DNA from: Rhizobiaceae bacterium
GTDB taxonomy: Bacteria; Pseudomonadota; Alphaproteobacteria; Rhizobiales; Rhizobiaceae
Direction of reading: 5' to 3'
Length of the DNA: 64,000 bases
NCBI GenBank assembly: GCA_023953905.1
Contig: JAMLJA010000003.1
Coordinates: forward strand, 248,001-312,000
In this document: one piece after another, positions 44,543 through 52,427 of the stretch
How the letters are laid out: the number at the start of each line of letters is the position of its first letter
Position numbering within the stretch: the first letter of the stretch is position 1
Program-made: the position numbers and the translations under genes
Notes under the pieces: model-generated
Database searches by the model: none
Seen by the model: only the letters and a program-made list of their open reading frames with translations
What the model was told of the DNA's origin: nothing

Positions 44543-46357
44543 ATGGGGTCAGAATCGTTGTTGCAGGAGCTTTCGCCGCCCGAGGTAGGGATCGACATTT
44601 TTACGATGGTCGTACTTCGTCGCCGTTTTGAGGCGATCATTGGAGAGATGATCAACGCGCTGTTCAAGTCAGGCCGGTCAGGCGTCCTGAATACCGCGAT
44701 GGATTTTTCCTGCAGCCTGACGGACGCGAATTTCCAGTCCATCAGTCTTGCCCAGGGCCTCCCGGTCCATGTCGGCGCGATCGATCTCATTCCAAGGGCT
44801 GTCGTTGACAAGTTTGGTACCGACATCCACCCGGGCGACTGCTTCGTCAACAATAGCGGCTACCTCGGAAACACGCACTGCGCCGACTTCACGGTCTGCG
44901 CGCCGGTTTTCGTGGATGACTCGATCGCTTTCTATGTGATCGCTCGCGCTCACCTCGGCGACATGGGTTTCCCGACACCGACTACCTATGGGCCACGGTC
45001 CCGAGATGTCTATGAAGAAGGGCTGATCCTTCCCTGCGTGCGTATCCAGAAAGGGTATAAGGATGTGCCCGAGGTCATAGACATATGCCGTGCCAATATT
45101 CGCGTGCCCGATCAGTTCTACGGGGATTATCTGGCTGTTCTTTCGGCAGTCCGCACCGGTGAAAGCCGTTTGAAATCGCTCTGCGGGAAGTACGGCGCCG
45201 ATGTCGTCAGGACCTTCGTCGACGAATTTCAGAACTACGCGGAGCGCATGGCGAGGACGGCAATTTCAAATCTGCCGAAGGGACGCCTCTCCAAGGAGAT
45301 GCTTTACGATTCCGAGACCGAGCTCTACCCGACCGGCATTCCGATCCGCGCCACGATCGAGGTCGATCCCGACGAAGAACTGATCACGGTCGACCTTACC
45401 GGGAACGTCGACAATCTGCCGCTCGGCATCAATATGACCGAGAGCACGACAACCGCCGCTTGCATGACCGCGGTGCTGAACGTGCTTGGTGCCGACGTGC
45501 CTCGCTGCACTGGCTCTTTTCGCCGCGTGAAGCTCGTGCTGCGCGAGGGTGCCGCAATCGGAAAACCGAAATTTCCGGCCGCGACGTCGGCCGCGACGAC
45601 CAATCTCTGCCACGCTCTGATCCCGCATATACAGTCGATGTTCGCGGATCTTCGCGGCGATCTGGGAACAGCCTATGGCACGATCGGAATGCCGGGCTCC
45701 TGCGCAGTCGTCAGCGGCAACGACCCTCGCGGTGACCGCCCCTTCGTCAACCAGCTAATCATGGGCTACTGGGGCGGCCCTGCAATGAGCGGCCATGACG
45801 GCTGGCTGACCTACGGCAGCGGCGCAAGCCAGGGTATCCTCTGGCAATCCAGCGTCGAAGTGGTCGAACAGCAGCAGCCGATCATCATCGAGAAACTCGA
45901 AGTTCGCTGTGACTCTGCGGGGGCAGGGCAGTGGGAGGGAGCCCCAGGCGCCGAATGCGTCATCCGTCCGCGCTCCGGTGCGGTGCGTTTCATGGTGAAC
46001 TCCGCGTCGCGTGACCACCCTCCGCAGGGCGTCGCGGGGGGCACGAGCGCCGCGCCCATGCAGATCGCCCGGCTGGATAGGGACGGACAGCGCAGCGAAC
46101 TGCCCATTTCGGTCGATGCCGTGATCGATGTCGGCGAAAAACTCGTTTCCGAAGGTTGTGGTGGTGGCGGCTTCGGCGATCCGCTCGATCGTGACGCCGA
46201 CAGGGTGCTCCAATCCGTGCTCGCGGGACGCGTCAGCGAAGAGCGGGCCAAGTCGATTTACGGCGTCGTGCTCGTTGGTGACGGCGCCCATCGGAAACTG
46301 GATTACACGGCAACACGGGAGTGCCGTGCGGGTATGCGTCGAGGAGCATCGGCATGA
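44543..46357 (+). CDS. Hydantoinase B/oxoprolinase-family subunit
   Basis: The 604-residue protein belongs to the HyuB/oxoprolinase C-terminal family, whose ATP-dependent members open five-membered lactams or hydantoins (5-oxoproline, N-methylhydantoin) or carboxylate ketones. Characteristic segments are LNTAMDFSCSLTDANFQSIS, NNSGYLGNTHCADFTVCAPV, ARAHLGDMGFPTP and a C-terminal GCGGGGFGDPLDRD. It overlaps the hydantoinase A gene by 4 bp. The start is uncertain because the ribosome site is weak. It is the first gene of the rightward operon. The exact substrate cannot be read. Confidence 0.92.
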   Translation: MGSESLLQELSPPEVGIDIFTMVVLRRRFEAIIGEMINALFKSGRSGVLNTAMDFSCSLTDANFQSISLAQGLPVHVGAIDLIPRAVVDKFGTDIHPGDCFVNNSGYLGNTHCADFTVCAPVFVDDSIAFYVIARAHLGDMGFPTPTTYGPRSRDVYEEGLILPCVRIQKGYKDVPEVIDICRANIRVPDQFYGDYLAVLSAVRTGESRLKSLCGKYGADVVRTFVDEFQNYAERMARTAISNLPKGRLSKEMLYDSETELYPTGIPIRATIEVDPDEELITVDLTGNVDNLPLGINMTESTTTAACMTAVLNVLGADVPRCTGSFRRVKLVLREGAAIGKPKFPAATSAATTNLCHALIPHIQSMFADLRGDLGTAYGTIGMPGSCAVVSGNDPRGDRPFVNQLIMGYWGGPAMSGHDGWLTYGSGASQGILWQSSVEVVEQQQPIIIEKLEVRCDSAGAGQWEGAPGAECVIRPRSGAVRFMVNSASRDHPPQGVAGGTSAAPMQIARLDRDGQRSELPISVDAVIDVGEKLVSEGCGGGGFGDPLDRDADRVLQSVLAGRVSEERAKSIYGVVLVGDGAHRKLDYTATRECRAGMRRGASA

Positions 46358-48417
46358 ACGTTCAAATCGCCGTCGACGTCGGTGGGACATTCACAGATCT
46401 TGTTCTCCAGGAGTCGTCCGGGCAGATTCGGACCTACAAGGCTCCTACGACGCCCGGCAGGATCGTTGACGGCATCCTCAATGGCGTCGAGCTGATCGCC
46501 GATGACTTTGGTCTCGATCGTCGCGAACTCCTGCGCAAATGCACACGTTTCGCTTGCGGTACGACCGCCGCTACAAACGCTATCCTCGAGAAAACCTATG
46601 CCACCACGGGTCTCATCTGCACGGAGGGCTTCCGGGACATCCTGACTGTGCGTGAAGGCGGAAAGGCCGACACATACACGATCGCGATCGATTATCCCGA
46701 GCCGTACATCGCCAGACATCTGACGCATGGCGTGCGCGAGCGCATGAACAGTGAGGGCGGTGTCGAAACGCCGCTTGACGAAAGCCAGGCGATTGAAGCG
46801 ATCTCGCAACTCAGGGCGCTTGGCGTCGAGTCGATCGCCGTCTGTCTCCTGTGGTCGATCGCCAACCCTTCGCACGAGATCCGTATCGGCCAACTTATCG
46901 AGAAACACTGGCCAGGTATTCCGTTCAGCTTGAGCCATCAGACGAGCCCAACGCTGCGCGAATATCGCCGCACCTCGGCCACTGCCATCGATGCATCGCT
47001 GAAACCGCTAGTCAGCAGAACTGTCAACGAACTCGAAGCGCGTCTCCGCGATGCCGGACTCGAGGGCGTGCTGACGCTGATGGCGTCGTCCGGCGGACAG
47101 ACCGCCGTCGATGAAGTGATAGCTCGGCCGATCAATCTTTGCCTGTCCGGACCGTCGGCAGCCCCCGTCTCGGCACGCACCTCGATCAAGGCCGAGAATG
47201 AGGAAACCTGCAACGCGATCGTTGTCGACATGGGAGGCACCAGCTTTGATATCAGCATTATCGATGACTGGCAGATCCCGATGCATCGCGAAGGCATTAT
47301 CGACGGACATGTGTTCGGCGTTGCCTCAGTCGAGGTTAAGACGATCGGCGCCGGAGGCGGCTCGATAGCACGTGTGGATTCCGGCGGCTTTATCCATGTC
47401 GGACCCGAAAGCGCCAAGTCTGTCCCTGGCCCGGCTTGTTACAGCCGTGGGGGGACGCGCCCGACGGTCACCGACGCCAATCTCGTTCGCGGCTTTCTCG
47501 ATGCGGGGAACTTTGCGGGCGGCACCATGACGCTCGATCTCGCCAAGGCACGCGCGGCGATCTCAGAGCACGTCGCAGAAAGCCTCGATTTGTCGACCGA
47601 GGAGGCTGCATCCCTGATTGGTCTCAGCGTCGAACAGAATATGGTAGCGGCGATCGACGAGATCACCATCAAACGCGGCGTTGATCCGCGCGAATATGTG
47701 ATGGTTGCAGGCGGAGCTGCGGCTGGCTTGCATGCGGTGCCGATCGCACGAGAACTCGGCATCAAGCGGATCTTCGTTCCACCTGTGGCTGGTGTCCTCA
47801 GTGCCTTCGGCATCCTTGTCAGTGACATTAAGTCGACTTTCTCGAGAAGCGTGCCGCTCTCCACCAATGCGTTCGACTTCGCAAAAGCCAATGAGGCGCT
47901 GGCTACTCTGGTGGGCGAGGCCGAGGCGTATCTCGACCGCATGAAGGCGCCTGCCGGTTCGCGTGAAATCCAGTTCTCGGCTGAGGCACGATATCGCGGC
48001 CAGGTCTGGCAGATATCCTTGCCGTTCGATATGCGTCGGTTTGAAAGCCAGGCTGATCTTCAGCGGCTGGTGGAGGCATTCCACCAACTGCACGAGAAGC
48101 TCTACTTTGTCAGGTCGTCCGACCCTGTGGAGTTTACGGAGTGGACGGTGGTGGCGATTGGCAAGCTGCCCTCGGCAGACCTGAAATATGGCGGAGCGCC
48201 TTCGTTACCAGTTGCGGAAAAGACGAGGCGTTCCGTTTATATGAGAGAGCTCGGAGGCAGCCGCGAGATTCGCGTGGTGGATGGCACACAGCTCGCACCG
48301 GGAACGGTCGTACAGGGGCCTGCCCTGATCGACCAGCCTCTCACCACGATCGTCCTCTATCCTTCAACCAAAGCCACCTACTCCGCCAATGGCGGTGTCT
48401 GGATCGATCTTCACTAG
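46354..48417 (+). CDS. Hydantoinase A/oxoprolinase-family subunit (ATP-binding)
   Basis: The 687-residue partner of hydantoinase B carries the ATPase fold: IAVDVGGTFTDLVLQE at the N-terminus, FACGTTAATNAILEK, SSGGQTAVDEVIARP, CNAIVVDMGGTSFDISII and GAGGGSIARVDSGGFIHVGPE. The domain order is Hydant_A_N then hydantoinase A, with a C-terminal region ending near SANGGVWIDLH. ATG 46354 overlaps the stop of the B subunit (ATGA). Together they would use ATP to hydrolyse a cyclic amide. The aminotransferase follows 15 bp later. Confidence 0.95.
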   Translation: MNVQIAVDVGGTFTDLVLQESSGQIRTYKAPTTPGRIVDGILNGVELIADDFGLDRRELLRKCTRFACGTTAATNAILEKTYATTGLICTEGFRDILTVREGGKADTYTIAIDYPEPYIARHLTHGVRERMNSEGGVETPLDESQAIEAISQLRALGVESIAVCLLWSIANPSHEIRIGQLIEKHWPGIPFSLSHQTSPTLREYRRTSATAIDASLKPLVSRTVNELEARLRDAGLEGVLTLMASSGGQTAVDEVIARPINLCLSGPSAAPVSARTSIKAENEETCNAIVVDMGGTSFDISIIDDWQIPMHREGIIDGHVFGVASVEVKTIGAGGGSIARVDSGGFIHVGPESAKSVPGPACYSRGGTRPTVTDANLVRGFLDAGNFAGGTMTLDLAKARAAISEHVAESLDLSTEEAASLIGLSVEQNMVAAIDEITIKRGVDPREYVMVAGGAAAGLHAVPIARELGIKRIFVPPVAGVLSAFGILVSDIKSTFSRSVPLSTNAFDFAKANEALATLVGEAEAYLDRMKAPAGSREIQFSAEARYRGQVWQISLPFDMRRFESQADLQRLVEAFHQLHEKLYFVRSSDPVEFTEWTVVAIGKLPSADLKYGGAPSLPVAEKTRRSVYMRELGGSREIRVVDGTQLAPGTVVQGPALIDQPLTTIVLYPSTKATYSANGGVWIDLH

Positions 48418-48432
48418 TGGGAACACCCTGAA

Positions 48433-49374
48433 ATGTCCGCCAAGCAGACCCGAATCTTCCTCAACGGCGAATTCGTTGGGGAAGAGGATGCGAAAGTGTC
48501 CGTTTTCGACCGCTGTTTCCTGTATGGAGACGGCATCTTCGAAGGTGTAGCGGTGTGGGATCGCGCCCCGTTCCGGCTGCAGCCGCATCTCGACCGTATG
48601 CAGGACGGTCTGGACTATCTGCGCATTGAAAACCCGTACGACAATGTCGGCTGGTCCGATCTGATCGAGCGCACGATCGACGAAAACAAGATGGAAGACG
48701 GCTATCTGCGCATCCAGATCAGCCGCGGGGAAGGCATCTCGTCGATCAAGTGGGAACCGCGCCTCCTGCGTAGGGCAGAGCCGAATGTTACGATCATTCC
48801 GATCGTGGGTTTCAAGGACTATTACAAAGGATTGATCGCGGAGAAGATGGGAACTGGCCTACGTGCCAAGATTCTGTCCCGGCCCCGCGTGCCGACGGCG
48901 TCACTGCCGTCTGGGACCAAGCACTGCAACTACTTGAACAGTGTTCTAGGTGCTATTGAGGTCACCTCTGCACAAACGGACATCGGCATCGCTGTCGATC
49001 GTGACGGCTTCGTTACCGAAGGTATCGCCTACAATGTGTTTGCGGTTAAGAACGGTGAGCTTTTCACGTCACCGCTCAACCGCGATATCCTTCCAGGCAT
49101 CACTCGTTCGGTCGTGCTCGAGATTGCCGCCCGCGAGGGAATCGAGGCGAAAGAAGTCCTGTTCGATGCCTTTGCGCTGACCTCCGCGGACGAGGTGTTC
49201 ATCTGTTCGACCCTGGAACTCGCCGTTCCGGTTATCGAGGTGGCCGGCCGCAAGATCGGCTCGGGGAAACCGGGACCGATCACCTGCAAGTTCGGCAAGC
49301 TGCTCACCGAAACCATGGCTCGCGAGGCCAGCGCGTGGCACGCCGCTCGTGCAAACCGCAGAGCTATCGCATGA
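48433..49374 (+). CDS. Class-IV aminotransferase (branched-chain/D-amino acid type)
   Basis: The 313-residue PLP enzyme shows FLNGEFVGEEDAKVSVFDRC, FLYGDGIFEGVAVWD, the Lys in LPSGTKHCNYLNSVLGAIE and the phosphate-binding ILPGITRSVVLEIA. It is closest to IlvE-like transaminases but sits inside a catabolic operon, so it may remove the amino group of the ring-opened product. It overlaps the SDR gene by 4 bp. The substrate is inferred. Confidence 0.93.
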   Translation: MSAKQTRIFLNGEFVGEEDAKVSVFDRCFLYGDGIFEGVAVWDRAPFRLQPHLDRMQDGLDYLRIENPYDNVGWSDLIERTIDENKMEDGYLRIQISRGEGISSIKWEPRLLRRAEPNVTIIPIVGFKDYYKGLIAEKMGTGLRAKILSRPRVPTASLPSGTKHCNYLNSVLGAIEVTSAQTDIGIAVDRDGFVTEGIAYNVFAVKNGELFTSPLNRDILPGITRSVVLEIAAREGIEAKEVLFDAFALTSADEVFICSTLELAVPVIEVAGRKIGSGKPGPITCKFGKLLTETMAREASAWHAARANRRAIA

Positions 49375-50138
49375 ATGCGTTTGTTGATCTCAATGGCAAG
49401 ACCGTCCTTGTGACCGGGGGGGCGCGAGGTATCGGTGAAGGTATAGTACGTGGACTTCTGGAGCAGGGCGCATTCGTTGTTCTGAACTACACGTCGAGCA
49501 AGGAGCGTGCCGAAGCGATCGCCGACGAGTTCGGCCGTGATCGTTGCCTCCCCGTCCAGGCTCACATGGATCGTGTCGAACACCTGGAAAGGCTCTGGAC
49601 GGAAGCGGTTGCGTGGAAGGGCCGTGTCGACACACTCGTCAGCAATGCGGCCGTGAGACAGCCAATTTCCATGACCGCTCCTGCTGCGGATTGGGACGCG
49701 CATTGGCTCTACACGCTCAAGGTCAACCTGATGGCGACCGCGCATCTCTCCAGGCTCGCCGTGCTGCATTTCCAGGAAATGGGTGGGGGTTCGATCATCG
49801 GCATTTCCGCGCGTATAGCGGTTCGCGGCGACCGGCCGGACTTCTTCCATGACGGCGCCTCGAAAGGCGCGATGAACTCGTTGCTGCGCGGTATTGCCCG
49901 GTCCTACGCCAAGGAGAATATTCAGACCTACATCCTTTGTGTCGGCGTCATCAAAACCCGTCAGAGCGATGATATGCTCTCAATCTATGGCGCGGAGGAA
50001 ATGCTCGCCGAGATTCCGGTCGGTCATTTTGGACAGCCGTCCGATGTTGCCAACGTTGTCGTGTTCTGCGCGAGCGGCAGAGCGAAATATTCCAGTGGCA
50101 CGACGATCGATGTCACCGGTGCATCGTTCATTCATTGA
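49371..50138 (+). CDS. SDR-family protein with altered catalytic Tyr
   Basis: The 255-residue SDR has the cofactor motif LVTGGARGIGEGIVRGLLEQ and NNAG-like SNAAVRQPIS. The Ser position (IGISARIAV) is present, but the Tyr-x3-Lys site reads DGASK in HDGASKGAMNSL, so Asp stands where Tyr is expected. It may use another residue or have a non-oxidoreductase role. The start ATG 49371 overlaps the transaminase stop (ATGA). It is followed by the molybdenum hydroxylase gene 12 bp later. Confidence 0.88.
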   Translation: MNAFVDLNGKTVLVTGGARGIGEGIVRGLLEQGAFVVLNYTSSKERAEAIADEFGRDRCLPVQAHMDRVEHLERLWTEAVAWKGRVDTLVSNAAVRQPISMTAPAADWDAHWLYTLKVNLMATAHLSRLAVLHFQEMGGGSIIGISARIAVRGDRPDFFHDGASKGAMNSLLRGIARSYAKENIQTYILCVGVIKTRQSDDMLSIYGAEEMLAEIPVGHFGQPSDVANVVVFCASGRAKYSSGTTIDVTGASFIH

Positions 50139-50150
50139 GCAAGCAGATCG

Positions 50151-52427
50151 ATGAAGGCGGTGGCCGACTCTTCCAGCTTGATCGAATGTTCTCCACACCG
50201 CGTGGAAGATGATCGCTTCATTACAGGCCAAGGCCGATATGTCGCTGATCTCAAGTTCGAGAATCTTGCGCACGCCGTATTCTTGCGGGCGCCGGTTGCC
50301 CATGCACGCATAACATCCATCAATCTCGACGCCGTTCGCGAGTCCGAGGGCGTCATAGCTGCATTCACAGGTCTTGATCTGAAGCAGGCCGGCCTTCGCC
50401 CCATGCCATGTCTTCGAGCGACAAACAGCGCGGACGGAACTCCATTCAACGCTCCGGAACGGTATCCGATCGCAGTTGATACCGTGCGCCACGCGGGTGA
50501 GGCCATTGCGGTCGTCATAGCCGAGAGCGAGGCCCAGGCGCTCGATGCACTCGACGTGGCGGAATTGGAATTCGATACGCTGGATGTCGTCGTGGACGCG
50601 CCGTCGAGCAGGGAAAACGCGTTCGATTGGGAGAAGGGCGATCGGGCTACCACCGATGAGGCTTTTGCGCGCGCTGCCCGGATAGTGCGTCTCGAAGCAG
50701 TCAACAACCGCGTTCTCATAAGCCCAATCGAGCCGCGAGGCGCCGTTGCCGTTCACGATCACGAACTGAACGCCTATACGCTCTACGCTCCGACGCAGGG
50801 CGTGCACCTGGTTCGCACCCTGCTCGCGCCCACATTGGGCATTGAGCCCAGCAAACTCCGGGTCATCACCAATGATGTCGGCGGTAGCTTCGGCGCCAAG
50901 CTGGTAAGCATGCCGGAACAGACGGCGCTGCTGTTTGCTGCAAAAGCCTGTAGACGGCCTGTGCGCTGGCTTGCCACCCGATCGGAGAACCAACTGACCG
51001 ACATCGCCGGGCGCGATCATGTCAGCACGGCAGAATTGGCGCTGGACGCCGATCACAGGATCATAGGGCTGCGTGTCGAAACCTACGCAAACCTGGGTGC
51101 TTATGCCTCTGCGTTGGGGCCATCTCCTCCGACTGCCGGATTTGCTGCGACGCTATGCGGGCCTTATGATTTCCAGGCTATGCATCTGACCGTTCGTGGG
51201 CGCTTCACGAATACGGCGCCCACGGATGCCTATCGAGGCTCCGGCAAGCCTGAATCGGTTCACCTTATGGAGCGATTGATTGCGCGAGCGGGTATCGAGA
51301 CCGGTCTTGGCCCGATCGAGTTTCGGCGCCGCAATCTAATTCCTGCTCGGAGGCTGCCTTACACTGCGGCGAGCGGATACATATACGATAATGCCGACTT
51401 CGCTTCTGTGATGGACAAGGCCGTCGAGCTCGCGGGCTGGCAGGATTTTGAAAGCCGCAGAAGAACGAGCGAATCTGTCGGTCTGAGACGGGGTATTGGG
51501 CTCGGCCTGTATCTCCATACGAGCGGTGTGACATCTCAGGAACTCTCAAGAGTCAAGGTCAACGCCTCCGGTTTCGTATCCATTGAGACCGGCACTCAAT
51601 CGTCCGGGCAGGGCCATGAGACAAGCTTTGCGCAACTGATCGCAGAAAAGCTTGGGTTGAAGCTCAACGAAGTTCGCGTTTTCCAGGGCGATTCGCTGAA
51701 TGCCGAGTCTGGAGGACCGACCGCCGGATCCTCCAGCTTGCAGGTCGGCGGCGTGACCATTTTGCGCGCCGCTGATGCGATGCTGGAACGAGCTAAGGAC
51801 CGCGCCGCTGCGCATTTGGGCGTGAATGTGGATAGCATCACCTACGAGCGGGGATATCTCTACGCAGCCGGCACCAATCATTCCGTCAGTCTTTTCGAGT
51901 TGACTGCCGCCCTGGAAAGTCGAGGGGAACCGGGATGTCAGGGCGAAGCGGCTCTCGCCGGCAACATACTAACAATTCCAAACGGGGCGTATGTCTGCGA
52001 GGTCGTCATCGACCCGGATACAGGCTCGATAGAAATCGAACGTTTCGTTGCCGTCGATGATGTCGGGCGTCGGCTCAATCCGCAGATAGTGGAAGGTCAG
52101 ATACACGGCGCGATCGCGCAAGGCATCGGGCAGGCTCTGCACGAGCGCGTCATCTACGATCCCGAAAGCGGGCAAATGCTCACCGGCAGCTTGATGGATT
52201 ACGGCCTTCCCCGCGCTGACGATCTTCCCATGTTGGAGGTTTACGCCGCTGACATTCCCACCACCAACAACATTCTGGGAATGAAGGGCGCGGGAGAAAT
52301 TGGATGCATCGGGGCCCCTGCCGCGGTGATGAACGCGGTCGCGGACGCTGTCGGCCACGACAAGATCGATATGCCCCTGACACCTGAGGGCGTCTGGCGC
52401 GCACTAGAATTCCCGGAGCTATCATGA
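50151..52427 (+). CDS. Xanthine dehydrogenase-family molybdopterin-binding subunit, orphan
   Basis: The 758-residue large subunit of a molybdenum hydroxylase is predicted to hydroxylate an N-heterocycle, aldehyde or CO-like substrate. It has the N-terminal ald-Xan domain (SPHRVEDDRFITGQGRYVAD), NDVGGSFGAKLVSMPEQTAL, AYRGSGKPESVHLMERLIAR in the active-site loop (form-II type, not the AYRCSFR of true CO dehydrogenase), GTQSSGQGHETSFAQLIAEK and the catalytic Glu in MKGAGEIGCIGAPAAVMN. No iron-sulfur or FAD subunit gene is adjacent, so partners must be elsewhere or have been lost. It overlaps the following flavoprotein gene (ATGA). Confidence 0.93.
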   Translation: MKAVADSSSLIECSPHRVEDDRFITGQGRYVADLKFENLAHAVFLRAPVAHARITSINLDAVRESEGVIAAFTGLDLKQAGLRPMPCLRATNSADGTPFNAPERYPIAVDTVRHAGEAIAVVIAESEAQALDALDVAELEFDTLDVVVDAPSSRENAFDWEKGDRATTDEAFARAARIVRLEAVNNRVLISPIEPRGAVAVHDHELNAYTLYAPTQGVHLVRTLLAPTLGIEPSKLRVITNDVGGSFGAKLVSMPEQTALLFAAKACRRPVRWLATRSENQLTDIAGRDHVSTAELALDADHRIIGLRVETYANLGAYASALGPSPPTAGFAATLCGPYDFQAMHLTVRGRFTNTAPTDAYRGSGKPESVHLMERLIARAGIETGLGPIEFRRRNLIPARRLPYTAASGYIYDNADFASVMDKAVELAGWQDFESRRRTSESVGLRRGIGLGLYLHTSGVTSQELSRVKVNASGFVSIETGTQSSGQGHETSFAQLIAEKLGLKLNEVRVFQGDSLNAESGGPTAGSSSLQVGGVTILRAADAMLERAKDRAAAHLGVNVDSITYERGYLYAAGTNHSVSLFELTAALESRGEPGCQGEAALAGNILTIPNGAYVCEVVIDPDTGSIEIERFVAVDDVGRRLNPQIVEGQIHGAIAQGIGQALHERVIYDPESGQMLTGSLMDYGLPRADDLPMLEVYAADIPTTNNILGMKGAGEIGCIGAPAAVMNAVADAVGHDKIDMPLTPEGVWRALEFPELS

